This document shows, one piece after another, positions 1 to 11,903 of a stretch of 64,000 bases of DNA. Numbering within the stretch: position 1 is the first letter of the stretch; each line of letters starts with the position of its first letter. Position numbers and translations under genes: made by a program. The notes beneath the pieces are model-generated. The model saw only the letters and a list, made by a program, of their open reading frames with translations. It was not told the DNA's origin and did not search any database. Source of the DNA: Lojkania enalia (taxonomy: Eukaryota; Ascomycota; Dothideomycetes; Pleosporales); assembly GCA_010094045.1 (NCBI GenBank), contig ML986607.1, forward strand, positions 318,400 to 382,399, in the 5' to 3' direction.

Positions 1-1324
1 TTTTTTTTTGATTATGATAGGCTGTGATGCTCGTTATCTTCTTTTAGCTCCAATAGCCACCGCGCCAGCTAGACCAGAGCTGAGCCAGTCTAGCCACCGG
101 ACCTCCGCCAGTACCAATCACGGATGTGCCTCAACTCCTGTTGAGGGGAGAATTGTGGCCCTGGGTAGTTATAGCTTAGTCTAGACGAAGCTGCTCGTGT
201 TGTGCAGCCTGGCATTTGTGGAGGGAGTAAAATGGAGGATGTGGGCGTATTTATTCCAAATGATCTTATCGGCCTCGTTATTGAGAAGAGCTTCCAATAG
301 AGGCTAGATGAACGTTACCTTCACTATTTACACCCCGGCTGTCCTTATTTTCCAAACTAGGAGCGTAGGTACTGCGAAAGCTATCTAACCTTTTTCCCTA
401 TTGGATTGGATTTGATGGTTTCCAACCAAGTCGCAGCTCCCATTGTTGGCAAACAGGTGGGGTGCGTTCGCGAATATTCATAGAACTAGAGGCTTTCTTA
501 CAGCTCCGAGCAAAGCCTCCTTGCCTACACGTGTGTGTATGGGCCACTAGGGCTAAATATGGGCATCACGTCAAGCGGACCGCTTCCGTCGCCCCGCGCT
601 CGCCCCGCCTCGTCACGTCCCGCGTTATTCTTCGCCCGACCCCACCGTCGCTGACATCCACCCAACGCATCCGCTCATCTATTCCCCTCTCCACGCTCTC
701 TTATCACTGTGCCGGTCCCGGAGCTACAGATCTCAGGCCAAGTAGTTCATGGCATCTTCACGCCGGTATGTTTCTTCCATGAATATCAAGTTACATTCAC
801 TCGTTGGAAGTCAGTTTCGAACACCTGCCTAACACCAGTCAAGTTCTTTACTGAGCAGTGCGTACAATTGACGTGAGAGAATATAATGAGCTTCTAACAA
901 TGGTTGTCATTCTGAGCTTGATTGGATTGCGTCTTTCAAATACTTGGCACAATCTACTAGTCATAAAATTACTTCTGTGAGGATTTCGGAGCCTTCGGAC
1001 CCATAGGCCTTGGAGTATATAATCTCATGCAGACCTGCGGACCGATCTACATGGGGAGTAGCCCTATCGGATTCATGTGTATATATTCGAGGCTCCCACA
1101 CCTCTCATCAATCAACCCAGTCTCTCATTTCTTCCTCCCCAGATTCCTCACAACTTCCTTCACAGATGCAACAAACGGAGAAGTACCTCACAACTTGCTC
1201 CTAAACCTAGATTTCATAAATCGCGCACGTCCGCTAGCCAGTGTTCCTTTTCATATCGTCCAATCTTATCGTAGTACATGCTCAAGTAGGACATTCGCTT
1301 GGTAATTGCGGAGAGGTACATGAA
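1..1324. other. Intergenic stretch, no gene supported
   Basis: No convincing coding region was found on either strand. Open frames here are short, low in complexity and without recognisable motifs. The right part is the 3' flank of the flavoprotein gene that ends at 1325. The left edge could contain the 3' flank of a gene outside the window, but nothing shows it. Confidence 0.5.
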
Positions 1325-3052
1325 TCATGCCGCTTCCCCTTGGAGCAGCCCTCGGACATTGCCCAGGAGATCAATCTCTGTCCAAGTGCTGCTTTCACCA
1401 AGATTTTGCGTTGCATCAAACGGCTGCTCTATGATTTTAAGCGCTATGTTCCTCCCCATCCTACAGCTCATTTCCATTGAATCTAAGACCATATTGCCAG
1501 CGTCGAAGAGGAAATCCCCTACTTGGACATCGCCAAAAAATGGGTCGCTACTGTTTGCTACCGGCAGAGATCGCTGCCAAGAATGACTTCTGCTCCAGCT
1601 GATACGCTCATGTCTCCACGTGAGCATGCTCAGGCTTTCCTCGGACAGGGGACTCTTTGATTCTGCGATATAGACGTTTGCGAATTGATCACAGTCATCG
1701 TCCCATGAACAGCCGGTGGAGTCGATATAGAAATCGGGCCATGTGGTGAGACTGGTCAGGCTCAATGGCGAGTCATCACCGTTCGGAGCATATGATTCTT
1801 CGGTGGCAAAGAGTACGGAACGTGGGACACGGCTAGCTTTAACCCCGATGCTATTGGGGTCTAGGCTATACATTGTGGAGAAATAGGTCTTGAAGGTGGT
1901 GGTCTGCTGTTTTTGTGACGCTCTCGAACTTGAAGACTGCAGATTGCGTAGTGCATCACTAGTCGCAATGATCGCATCATATTCCGTACGCTCTTTCTCC
2001 TCTCCAGCGCCATTAGAGGTCACTGTCAAGGCATATCGTAGGTCTATCCCAGCTTCGACTCGCACCACTCTTGAGTTGAGATGCACATTTGCTTCTGAGT
2101 TCTTAATCATACGATCAATGAATCTCTGGTGGCCGTCGGTGGCAACAACAGAGAAATTTGAGCGAATGGCGCCAGCAGACAGAACTGCATGCAAGCCGAA
2201 GGCCTCGTCTGACGACAACCCAAAGGCCTCCATCATGCAGGGTTCCAGAAGAGTTCTCTGGAGGTCTCGAGCCATGCCCATGCTCCCTAGAAAACCCGAA
2301 GCAGTATTCGATGATAGCTCAGGTCGCAGACCACACTTTTCTAATTCTTGCATCACGTTATCGAAGGTCCCGTTTCGACCAAAGTCCCTAAACTGTTCCA
2401 GATGAATTTTGAGCCTGCGACGTATCCGCCACGGCAGAAATCCATGTGCCCATTCGAACCGTAGCCAGTCCAGCGCACGGTTCATGACACTTTTGACTTC
2501 CCGCCATCTCCAAAAGCGAGGCCTGAGGTCAATCTTCTCACAAAATCTATCTTGAAGCAAATGGCTCTCATTCAGTATCCATCTTCCATCATCGGTGTGC
2601 CTGTTCTTGCGACTCTGCGACAAAGCAGTCTGTGTTGCCTGCGCAGCATCCATAAGACACCAGTCATCTTCAAAAAAGGATGACGCTCCCAGCTCGAGAG
2701 GCAAGAAATAACGTCCTTTATGGCCTGGCGGAGGAATAGTTCTCACTTGCCCGCCCACCTCATCTGATGATTCAAAAATCGTGATCGTGATAGGTCTGCC
2801 AAGGAACGAGCCTGATGCGGCCTTGTTACGGAGATGGTACGCAGCCGATGCTCCGGCAATGCCGGCTCCGATAATAGCCACACGGAATTCGCTATTTTTA
2901 TGGTCTGCGTTGTGATGAAGGAGGGGCTGCTGACGTGGTAACTCGTCTGCTGCAACTAAGCTGAGGAATAGGAAGGGGGCCAAAAGAAGGCTAGGGTTGA
3001 TGACCTTGCGAAAAGGCAGGAAGATCGTAGTCATAGGTTCCCGACTCATCAT
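1325..3052 (-). CDS. Secreted prenylcysteine oxidase/lyase-like FAD protein
   Basis: Single-exon frame of 575 aa. The first ATG in frame is at 3052; the longer frame above it opens only with TTG. The N-terminus carries a hydrophobic signal sequence (about residues 7-35, ending near SLVAADELP). A Rossmann FAD motif (VAIIGAGIAGASAA, about residues 57-70) follows, then an EVGGQVRT-type second FAD motif. The C-terminal half has the prenylcysteine lyase pattern, including a W-PDF-IDSTG segment and the closing FLFDAGNMVLDSMEMS stretch. Known family members oxidise the thioether of farnesyl- or geranylgeranyl-cysteine in lysosomes or vacuoles, releasing cysteine, an aldehyde and H2O2. That activity is inferred from family. 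Human PCYOX1 is about 500 aa, so the length fits. The gene is divergent from the metalloprotease at 4063 across about 1 kb. Confidence 0.82.
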   Translation of the reverse strand: MMSREPMTTIFLPFRKVINPSLLLAPFLFLSLVAADELPRQQPLLHHNADHKNSEFRVAIIGAGIAGASAAYHLRNKAASGSFLGRPITITIFESSDEVGGQVRTIPPPGHKGRYFLPLELGASSFFEDDWCLMDAAQATQTALSQSRKNRHTDDGRWILNESHLLQDRFCEKIDLRPRFWRWREVKSVMNRALDWLRFEWAHGFLPWRIRRRLKIHLEQFRDFGRNGTFDNVMQELEKCGLRPELSSNTASGFLGSMGMARDLQRTLLEPCMMEAFGLSSDEAFGLHAVLSAGAIRSNFSVVATDGHQRFIDRMIKNSEANVHLNSRVVRVEAGIDLRYALTVTSNGAGEEKERTEYDAIIATSDALRNLQSSSSRASQKQQTTTFKTYFSTMYSLDPNSIGVKASRVPRSVLFATEESYAPNGDDSPLSLTSLTTWPDFYIDSTGCSWDDDCDQFANVYIAESKSPLSEESLSMLTWRHERISWSRSHSWQRSLPVANSSDPFFGDVQVGDFLFDAGNMVLDSMEMSCRMGRNIALKIIEQPFDATQNLGESSTWTEIDLLGNVRGLLQGEAA

Positions 3053-4062
3053 GAGGGCCGTGGACACTTGAAAGCCACGAACTTCTTTCAAATAGAATAG
3101 AGGGCTGTACGATGTTCGCGCTAAACCTGTGGATTGATGGGTGCAGGTGCTTACATCCAGGGCTCCTTGGATATGAACGGAACTTGCGTTGAGATCGAAG
3201 CAGGGTAGAGAGGCTTGGCCTCAGGTACGTACCGGAAGCAATAGTGGAGCGGCAACGATATACCTGGTTTTGTAGTATTCTTGGTAGCGTAGCAAATGAT
3301 TGCGGGGTAGGTTAGCGCCTGGACATCGCCGCCATATTTAGTTCAGGGTCTTCCGCGTCTCCTTACAATGCAAACTTAGGCTATTATTAGTCACATGAGT
3401 TACCTCTAAGTAGAGATTTCTGCGTAGAGCCCGGACCATGACCTAACACGCTTATAACTGGGAAATCACGTGACGTGGCATGAAAAATGGACCACGAATG
3501 AAACAGGCCATGGGTCGTATAACCTTAAATTTAAGGTCACCCAGCTGTGCGGTCGGCGCATTTTTGGACAGCGTAAAGTAGCGAAAGAGCAAGCTGCGAG
3601 CAATTTGCGGCTACAAACCTTATAAATTTACCATTAATCACATGTTGAAACTAGCAACATCATCTACTACCAATGCCATAAGAATCTCTCGACGAAAAAT
3701 CCCCAACCAAACTAGATCATGCCGAGGAATGTGGATGGAGCTCATCAGTCTTTATGCGGTGAACGAAGTCTTGAAAATCACTCAGGCTCCCTAGCCCCCG
3801 GCTTTGAAACATGAAACAATTTGGCCCCCAAGGATGACATCAATAGTACTCGCCACCCATATTTAGTCAGTGTACTGCCACTTCCTTCAGCTGATGGGAA
3901 GATGAAAGGAAGGGGGCCGTTTCAAGCTAAGTTATTGTCTCTTACGGATAGTGTCCGCGCATGCAGTTAGCAATGGACATAATATATAACGCGCTCCCAC
4001 ATCCATATGATACAACTTGAAGTCTGCAAAACACTATTGTGCAGCTTCAACCCTCTCTTGGA
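3053..4062. promoter_or_regulatory. Bidirectional promoter region between flavoprotein and metalloprotease genes
   Basis: About 1 kb lies between two divergent ATGs. A TATA-like AATATATAACG stands near 3980, about 80 bp before the metalloprotease ATG, which suits its core promoter. No open frame of substance is present. No specific operator was recognised. Confidence 0.4.
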
Positions 4063-5612
4063 ATGATTTTCCAAAAAGTCCTTGTGTCCGCATTGGCACC
4101 GAGCCTCGTGTGGGCATGGTCCGTACCGTTTCGCCGACAAGATGTTGGTATCTACACTACTTTTCTGATCGACGACTCTTGCGACAAGGCTGTGGTCCAA
4201 AAGGCACACGATGATGCCGTTAAGATGGCAGACGGAGCGCTGGACATTGAGCACGATGAGTTGTCGACACTGTTAAAGTACAAGATTAACTGGAATGGAG
4301 AAGCCACTATCGACTACTTCGGCTCGCCACAAAGCAATAACGCCTACCGCGAGCACATCCTTCGCACAATTATCCTTTCTTCGCAAGCATACAGCGGTTG
4401 GGGCTGGAGTGACTACTGGAACGATCGATACGTTACAGTGACGTGCAACGATCCCAAGAACGACTGCGGCCCCTCGAGCCCTGCGTACACGGTTAACGAC
4501 GAGACACAAAGATACCCACTAATCAATTATTGTCAAACATTTTTCAAAAATCTCAGCTCACACGACGAGATGTGGAATAAGGTGAAGTCGGGCCCGGCAG
4601 ACCTCAAACAGAACATCCGGAACCTGCGCAGCCAGGCTACAACAGTTCTGCACGAGCTGCTACACATTAATTCCCACTGGTCCAGCAATGTTTGCGCAGG
4701 CGGTTGCGTAGACACGTTCCAGCGGCTAAACAATGGCAAAGAGAAAGTGAGGACGTACAAGGCAGGACGAGCGAAGCTGCTAGCCCGGCGTGACGTGCAA
4801 TCCGCCTCCATGACAAATGACAATTACGCGTACTGGGTAATGGCGCGGTGGATGGAAAAGCAGACGGGGGTATATCCTAAATACCCTTTGGCCTGGGATC
4901 CGTCCAAGACACGCGCAGACAATGAGAAGCGCGAGGAAACAGAGCCAGGAGTCCCTGAGTCTACCGCCTTCGATATTGAGGACTCTCCCAGCGGTGGCGA
5001 TAACACTGATGTCAACGCCGAGCTCGCCGCCGCTGACACGTACCCAGAGTGGTACAAACCCATCCTTGATGCTATGGAGAGCGGCACCGTTTCGACAGAG
5101 GTAAACCAGCCCACGGACATCGAGCAGGCACCCAAAGACGCCCCTCCAGATTCGATCATTTGTGAGACTACCGAGGGCTCGCCGATTTACTTTGACTGTG
5201 TTCATGCATTCACCTTCAATGATTTCCGTGATCTCGAAGCGTATAAGGGTAAGAAAGATGAAGATCACTGGGAAGCTGTAAGTTCTCACCCTCTTCTCGA
5301 TCTAATTTGAAACAATATTGACGGAAAAATGAACAGTACGTCCAGACATGTGCCATTAATGTCCGCTACCACGAAGATTGGACAGAAGACTGCAAGGCAA
5401 CCAAGGGAGATATCATGGACCATGCATCGAGCATCTTCCGCAAGTGTACGAACAACCATATCGGTCCATCTGGTGGTCGATGCGGAGGTCATGTTCCCAT
5501 TATCATTCCAAACTGTCCAGGAGATGTTCAGATTATACATACCCCGATTGAAGAACAGCCAGAGAGCGGAATTCCTGGTCAGGGTACGCCACCTGCGAGC
5601 GGACCACAGTGA
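4063..5612 (+). CDS. Secreted HExxH zinc metalloprotease (lysine-specific/deuterolysin-like)
   Basis: Two exons, 4063-5277 and 5337-5612, give 496 aa. The intron is 59 nt (GTAAGT...ACAG) and keeps phase 0. The frame extends upstream to a GTG, but the first ATG is 4063. It opens a clean signal peptide (MIFQKVLVSALAPSLVWAW) followed by a possible RRQ pro-site. The zinc-binding helix is HELLHINSHW (about residues 203-212). A downstream NDNYAYWVMARWME segment (about residues 255-268) resembles the part of fungal lysine-specific metallo-endopeptidase-like proteins that carries the acidic third ligand. The tail is Pro/Glu-rich with several Cys. Family knowledge points to an extracellular endopeptidase; the substrate is unknown. 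I could not tell a classical M35 enzyme from the looser fungal HExxH group. Confidence 0.78.
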
Positions 5613-5869
5613 TTCTGCTTAACTTCATGGTTCGTGAAGTAGTTGAACAATTAGATCATTAAGAGATCGTTGGAGAAGGCGTATGGGTATGACGGGTGAA
5701 GACCGTTTAGAAGACCGACCTTCAGAATCAGCGAGGAACGAGTAGGTTTAACACAGAAATGAGTCAATTAGGGCTCTCGCACCTTAGGTTTCCAGCTGCT
5801 TCATCAATTACTATTACGAGGTCGACACCCCTCCTAAGAAGGCTATGGGATAACGCGAAATGTAATGGC
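5613..5869. other. 3' flank of metalloprotease gene, nothing recognised
   Basis: Short AT-moderate spacer between the metalloprotease stop and the decayed P450. No features seen. Confidence 0.4.
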
Positions 5870-6440
5870 CTCTAATGGCTTAGCTGAAAGAACCAATCGG
5901 GCAGCATAAAGCCGTGTAATCCGATCTTGAGCTCAGCCCATAGTTCCTTACAGACGAGGCCCGGCTCTCCAGGGCAATCTCTCCGGTAGCAAGCGCAATG
6001 AAATAATGCTTTACATCTTTAGGGATAGACATGTTCGCTACAGTCATTGTCTTTGGTGATGCATAGAAGCCTTTAGTACTTTGCCTCCCTGAACCTTTTC
6101 GAAAAGCGGATCAAGGACGCGAATGCTCTTTCAGAAGTAGTAAAGCGAACTACTTGCCCCGCGTGCCTTAATACTCCCGAAAATGGCACGTGGGTAGGGT
6201 CTGTTTGTGTGTTGAGCGGGTGGTCGAATGCAAGCTGACCCGCCATGTCGACGCCCAGTCGTTCGCACCGAGGCGAAATGTTGACGGCTTCATTCCGTCG
6301 ACATGATTGCAGGAGTTGGAGGAGAAATGTGTTATTTTGCTGCGACATATCCGGTTCAACAACTTTCATTGAACGCTTTGAGACAATGGAGAGGATAAAT
6401 TTGTGCTTTTGGCGGTGCTTGCCTTGTCGAAAATATTTAA
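5870..6440 (-). pseudogene. Decayed cytochrome P450 fragment
   Basis: Read on the minus strand, several frames together give a fungal P450 middle region. Near 6430-6370 is an arginine/lysine-rich segment followed by SKRSMKVVEP, matching the usual ISxRSMRxFEP block. Next comes CERLGVDMAGQLAF and PLNTQTDPTH (about 6290-6190). In another frame, VLDPLFEKVQGGK lies near 6115-6075, then MSIPKDVKHYF near 6030-5995, and KELWAELK near 5920. At least two frame changes and several stops separate the blocks. The N-terminal membrane anchor, the ETLR helix and the haem-binding Cys loop were not found. This is a remnant, not a gene. The subfamily cannot be named, though the pattern resembles fungal secondary-metabolism P450s. 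Confidence 0.62.
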
Positions 6441-6939
6441 TAGGTTTGGGGCCTTGCGGCTTTCTGCCCGCAGTTGCACGTAGGTATGGCCTTTGGTAGC
6501 CCGCGGAATATTATAGATGTCTTTTGAATTTAACGGCAAGATAATACAAGAGGCACGGTATACACTCAACTTGTATGGCCGCCTTGCTATTGAAAAGAAG
6601 GCGGTTGGGCATAAGTCCCTTATACGCTTCCTGCCATGTTAATAGTTGCCCTTCGATGACGTTATTGTTAATTTTTATCAGGTATTTCGGACGCCGAGCC
6701 ACAGTGCGGATTACTCGAATTAAACTCTCTCTGCTTGTAGCATACCCCAGGCTTGATCTCGGTGATCATTGAAATTCTTAATGAGAAATTTCATAAACAG
6801 CTCCCACCTGCCGAACAAATTAAACGTGAAAAATATAAGAGCCACGCTCATTCTCTGGTGAGTAGTTCCCAGTCTAAAGCTATCAAACATAGGTTCTTCA
6901 CGTTAGTATTCATCGACTCTTTAGCTTTGTCGAAATTTT
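6441..6939. other. Intergenic, nothing recognised
   Basis: Short frames on both strands lack recognisable motifs. This stretch may include further unrecognisable 5' sequence of the decayed P450. Confidence 0.35.
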
Positions 6940-7470
6940 AATTGTCCCTATATAAATTAGTATTAATAGCTTTTTAGAAGGGAAATGCCCTAGTTCTAAA
7001 GCTATTAGTAAGTAATTTAGTTTAACCCAGTACTAGTTATAGCTAGCTAAAAATATAGTTTTCTATAATAGCTTTATAGTATAAAGAGAAAAAAAAGATA
7101 GTAGTAGTAAAGCTCTTAAGATAGCAGCGATATTATACATATACTAATAGTAACTTGGTTTAAATCTATAGTTTATAGTATAGAAGCTCTCCTAAAATAT
7201 TTAATAACTAAAGGCTTTAGGTTTTATATATTAGTTTTATAGCTGTAGAAAACTATAGTATTATAGAAACCTTATTATTAGAAGTATAAAAGGCTACTCT
7301 TCTTTAGCACCTAGTAAGTGCAATTAATCAATTAATTTCATCTGCTTGTAGTATATGCTATTTATACATACGTAATATCGCCAAGTAACTAGGCAAGTTA
7401 GCGTGAGATAGTATACGATAAGCTATTAGTCTAAATTAAAAGTTACTAGATTATAAAAGAAGTGTTAAGA
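6940..7470. repeat. Small AT-rich RIP-like island
   Basis: The base composition changes abruptly to strings of TA, TTA, TAG and AGCTATA, with almost no CA or TG dinucleotides. This is the same texture as the large block after 49.55 kb. No long frame is present. I infer a short relic of a repeat mutated by RIP; its family cannot be read. Confidence 0.55.
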
Positions 7471-9227
7471 CCAATAAAAAGGTTTACAATAGGTAAAATT
7501 AGGTCACATAACATTTGATCAGTTGAAAATGTTTGTGTAGCAAAGGTCGTTTCATAAAGGCATTTAGAGGAGCTAAGCGTCCTTTAGAAGGTGAATTGCT
7601 CTAACATAATACAATACGCTGATCATCCAATTACTTTGCATGGAATTACTACTGTGAAAGTAAGATCTCCCGAAATCGGGCACTTGGGCGACGATGTGTA
7701 CATATTCATCAAGTTAAAATGGATTCTTAAGTTCATAAATAATCACAGCACACGCCTATATATAGCTATGGGAAATAACGATACGTACAGAGAATTTGAG
7801 TTGAGTTGAAAAGAGTTGGTTCAAATGTATGTGGCAGGCTTCGTTATGAAAGCTAGCTGCTTGGATAGTTTTTATGCATTGTAACACGTGACTGTGTGAC
7901 AATAAGCCATGGCTGCCTAAACAATTGCTTGATGGAAAGTAGCCATCTTTTTATCTAGCACGGTGCGTTTCTCGCCTCACAGGGAGGGGGGGTTTTTACA
8001 AGATAAATCATGGATGTTTCGGACCCTCCAACTAACGCTCGAAGAGTAATCTATAGTTTCTCCGGCGGAGTATGGCCAATCTTCCCATCGTGAGGTTAGT
8101 CCAAGATAGTACCAATCTTGCGCGGATCTAAATTAGCGAACGCAGGACTAGTAAGGATGGTCATTAGCATGCCCAAGTCCACAAGCCATATATAATAGCT
8201 CAGAAGCTCTATGGCGGGAAAATAAAAAAAAACAATACCACTCGAAAGATAGTACGAGGTGGACTAGAAACCAGGGTTAACATACCGAGTGTCGGGTGAA
8301 TAATGAGTCCAGGCTGGAATGGATCGACCTACCGGCTTCTCGCCCAACCTTCAAAAGCATTCCAGTTCGCGCATTCGTGATTGTACCGAAGTCCACCGGT
8401 TAGCCCGGCCTAGAAAAATGTCCAGGTCAAGACCATCGGGCTTATGTCTACTTGACACATCACGTTTTATCGTAGGGAATCCAAGCAGTGCACTATATTT
8501 TGATCTTGAATCTAGCACTCCAAGGGCGCAAGAATATTTAATGTCATAGTCTGTCTTAACAATAATACGCACTTAATTCTATGCCCGATAAGCCTTTCAT
8601 ATTCCATTTCAGTTCTATTCGGGCAGAAATCTTCTGGGAAAAGTGTTCTATAGAGTCGTTTCTGCATGATTATTCAGGGACTAATTCCAAAATCGATATT
8701 TTTACGACTATTCACATAATGCAGGTGGTGATACACATTAAAGGATCCAAGAATTGCTCCATTCAGTATTGTAACTGGATTGCCATACATTCCACCCATT
8801 TTTTTGAACTTCTGTGTAAGGTTATATATATCGCATGATCCCTATTATGGATTAGCCCTGATATCATGTGATACCTGGAACAGACAGTATAATAGCCTTG
8901 ATCCTTCATAGATATCAATTAGCATAGTTATTTTCTTCATATGTCCTGATATACCTTAGAATAATAATCATACGCAATTTCTACTAGTCATAGGCAACGA
9001 TACTAGTAATTCACATAATACCCCGTGGTAGGATGCAACCATCAACAACATTGCAGATAAGGACTCCACGAGAATATCTTCAGTTCCTCATTTGTGCGCG
9101 ACAGTCGGTTTATTTAGGTATCTATCATCTGGAACCAGACAAGACGATAGAAAATTGCAGCACACTTTGCAAGATTGATCAACCCAAATCATTCTCCCGG
9201 GCTGTCCAATAGCCCACACATCCAGCC
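7471..9227. other. Intergenic stretch, no gene supported
   Basis: Moderately AT-rich with only short frames (for example 7591-7809 and 8351-8572), none with known motifs or supporting splice signals. No RNA gene recognised. Confidence 0.4.
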
Positions 9228-9662
9228 TTAGAATCCTCGCGACCATTCGGCTAACAAAAAATTGGCGCAAAAAACTGAAGCGTCCCATGGCATTCCTATC
9301 TGCATTAGCCACTCTCTACATCCAACCCACCACACCCCTCCATAATTCCCTCCCACCCCCACCAATCTAGGAAAACACAAACTCACCGACCCATCACTAG
9401 TACAATTCAGTAACCTCGATGACAGCGTCCCCGAATTACAGCCTAATAGGAGTCCAGCACTGGCCATTGGCGCCGGGCTTGTAACTGTGCATATCCCCCT
9501 CGGGATATTATTCGTCGGGGTCGAAGTGTGGCACGTGCCGTAGAAGGTTGTGGGCGTGGCTTGGCGGTCGAGGAGGATAGCGGGAAGAGTGGGTGTTGGA
9601 TTCTCGGGTTGTGGGAGGGCGAGGGTAAGAGGGAGGAGAAGGAGGGGGGTGAGGGGGTGCAT
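9228..9662 (-). CDS. Small secreted cysteine-containing protein candidate
   Basis: An ATG at 9662 opens a strong signal peptide (MHPLTPLLLLPLTLALPQP), followed by a short Pro/Thr spacer and a Cys-bearing domain (YGTC, GIC, GCN, NCTSDGS). Read straight through, the frame is 144 aa. After codon 92, however, a good donor GTGAGT (9386-9381) is followed by a branch site CTAAT near 9308-9304 and a CAG acceptor at 9277-9275. That splicing would add seven codons ending in FC and stop at 9251, giving 99 aa. A second acceptor at 9300 keeps the long frame. Fungal small secreted proteins often have this size and build, and some act as effectors or antimicrobials. No such role is shown here, and the exact 3' end is unsettled. 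Confidence 0.45.
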   Translation of the reverse strand: MHPLTPLLLLPLTLALPQPENPTPTLPAILLDRQATPTTFYGTCHTSTPTNNIPRGICTVTSPAPMASAGLLLGCNSGTLSSRLLNCTSDGSVSLCFPRLVGVGGNYGGVWWVGCREWLMQIGMPWDASVFCANFLLAEWSRGF

Positions 9663-11615
9663 GGTTATTTGAAGTGGGGTTGGATCGGTAGAAAGAATTT
9701 TAAATGGAGAGATGTGTTGTATGCTTAATGGGACATGTAGAATTTATATAGTGGTCAAAGGAAGACTGAGCGTTTTGGACTAATGAGGATTGTGGCGTCC
9801 GTGGTATGATCTATGGATGTTAGTTGCGGATATAAGAGTAAGCGTATACATCCTGATCGGACATCTTCTACTTCCGGGGATTATTGAAGGAGACTATTGT
9901 GAGGTATTATTGAATGATACATGACTGGTCTCTTTTGGTATGGTATAGCTCGAGTAAGCGGTAAACCGTTATAATCAATACTTTCTCCCGCTCCAACAAT
10001 CACGGAGACACAATGCCAAAATAATGTAGGACGACAAATGATTCTCTTCCAATTTAAGTCCACCCATAGCAAGCAGTTTCCATACCCCGCATCCGCAAAC
10101 TTTCAACGCCTAATCCAGCATTTCCTACGTTTCCAATCCTCGCCTAACCCTGGGCTGACAACCCCTCCTGTTAATCAGCACGCCTCATCAGCCACCAGAT
10201 ACCGCATTCGCACCCATCCGCTCATTTCGGAAAATAATAGAGCCCCGCAAGACTAATCTCCAATACATGACTGCAGTGGACTATAGTAAGCGACATGTAT
10301 CAGTCCACGACAAGCTCGTAGCGTCGGACAAAGACATGCGAAATCGGTTGGGAATTAGAAAATTATAGCTATTGTGATTTGCTATAAGTAGCCAAAAAGA
10401 AAATACAAGAACTTGTTGTTCTCTGGTTTCTGCTCAGTACTGCAGTGTACTAGAGGGATGAGCGCCTGGCATTGGTCACGCGTAGCAATCTGGATTCTGG
10501 AAGATATACCTACATGTGAGTCAAACTGTCGGAGCGTTATTAGTGAAGAATATTAGAAGGCCGTTATTTCTTCGAGATACTCATAACGGCGAGGGATATA
10601 GTATTTCTTTAACCATATTTGTAAATCCTGCATGCGTTCATCTGCAGAACGAAGGTTGAGGAGGGAAAAATTTTTTTTTGGGATTTATTACGTAATATAC
10701 TTGGGATGTACTTCTAAGCGGAAATTTTTTACTCTGTTTTGACATTTAATTATTTCTAGGAAAGAAAACAAATGGAGGGAAGTCCTAAAAATGCGCTGAA
10801 CGTTGAGAATGTGAAAAAGGGAGATAGTGGGCTACAAGGAAACAAGCAACAAATAGTGAGCAGGCGCACACGAAGAAGATAGAATAGGGCTAGCAAGATT
10901 TAAGAAAATTAAGAACGAGTGAGAAGTTTAGATGAGGGAAGTAGCAAGCCATAAGACGCGTCCTACAATTCTAGCGATGGACGGAATGGCAAAGATGGCC
11001 TATGTCCTGTCGAGATAAGCCTTGCCCATTGTTACGTTAGACATTTCGTAGTCTCAGTGCTTGCTTCATGCTTCAGCGGGATTATCGTCCTTTCCAGTAC
11101 AGATACGACAATTTTTATACCAGTTGCAGCCTCGAATCGTCTTGTCTTTAGAATTGCTCAGCCTTTCCATCGCTGAAATGACGCCGTCATAACTAATCTC
11201 GTGTTCTGTTCGCAAGTGCCTTCTGAGGCGGATCTCCGAGAGGCATCAATATGTGATTCCGTCTCGGTGGCGTCTTAACTCGTACTTTCTTCTAAAGGGT
11301 CTTTTATATGTGCATTCTAACGCCGTACAAACAAGCGGGGTCACGTGGATATTACGGACGTGAATTTGGAACGACCGCTTGGCCTTGAATATTGCTCTTG
11401 GGGAGCTCCGTGGCCAAGAACGCTTTGTTTGGCCCGTCCAGTCGTTGGCGAGTATGTAAGTATCCCCACGTAGGTCGCCCCGTTAGCGTGTTCTAAAAAA
11501 AAGGTTCACTCAATTGGCCGGTCAGCGACAGGGAAACTTCAGTTGTTAGCCGGTTGTCTTGGCTTAGTTCCTCAAGCCTAGTCTTGTTGAAAATCCCGTT
11601 GCCCAAACCTTGATG
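9663..11615. other. Intergenic stretch, no gene supported
   Basis: No credible coding region or RNA gene found. Poly-T and poly-A runs occur near 10670. The rest is ordinary AT-moderate DNA with only short open frames. Confidence 0.4.
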
Positions 11616-11903
11616 TTAAGCAGGTTCCAAAGTCAGAATCTCAAGAAATGGATCTCTAAATTTCGACAGTGGGTAGTACTGGTGCTGTATGTTGTCGAAC
11701 TGCCCTGTTAGAGCTAGTGGTGCTCCTGAATCCAACAAACTACTTGCATTGTTGTCGAAGGGTAGGAAATCGTTCCTTGGCATGCTGTCGGACGGCGCTG
11801 CTGTTGGATCGAAATCGAAATTGAAGATGTCGTTTAGAAATTGGTCATCGTTGGATGGTGTTTGTAGGAAGTTCATAAAGGACGGGCCATATTTTGAGGA
11901 CAT
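11616..11903 (-). CDS. Doubtful short acidic ORF
   Basis: A 95-aa frame from ATG 11903 is rich in Asp, Phe, Asn and Pro (for example FLNDIFNFDFDPTAAP), a texture seen in disordered activation regions of fungal transcription factors. There is no DNA-binding domain, no homology I recognise and no clear upstream exon. It could be a small gene, a surviving exon of a larger one, or chance. Confidence 0.22.
   Translation of the reverse strand: MSSKYGPSFMNFLQTPSNDDQFLNDIFNFDFDPTAAPSDSMPRNDFLPFDNNASSLLDSGAPLALTGQFDNIQHQYYPLSKFRDPFLEILTLEPA

Noticed and set aside
4039..4062. Upstream GTG extension of the metalloprotease frame
   Set aside because: GTG is not a credible start in a fungus, and ATG 4063 begins a clean signal peptide.
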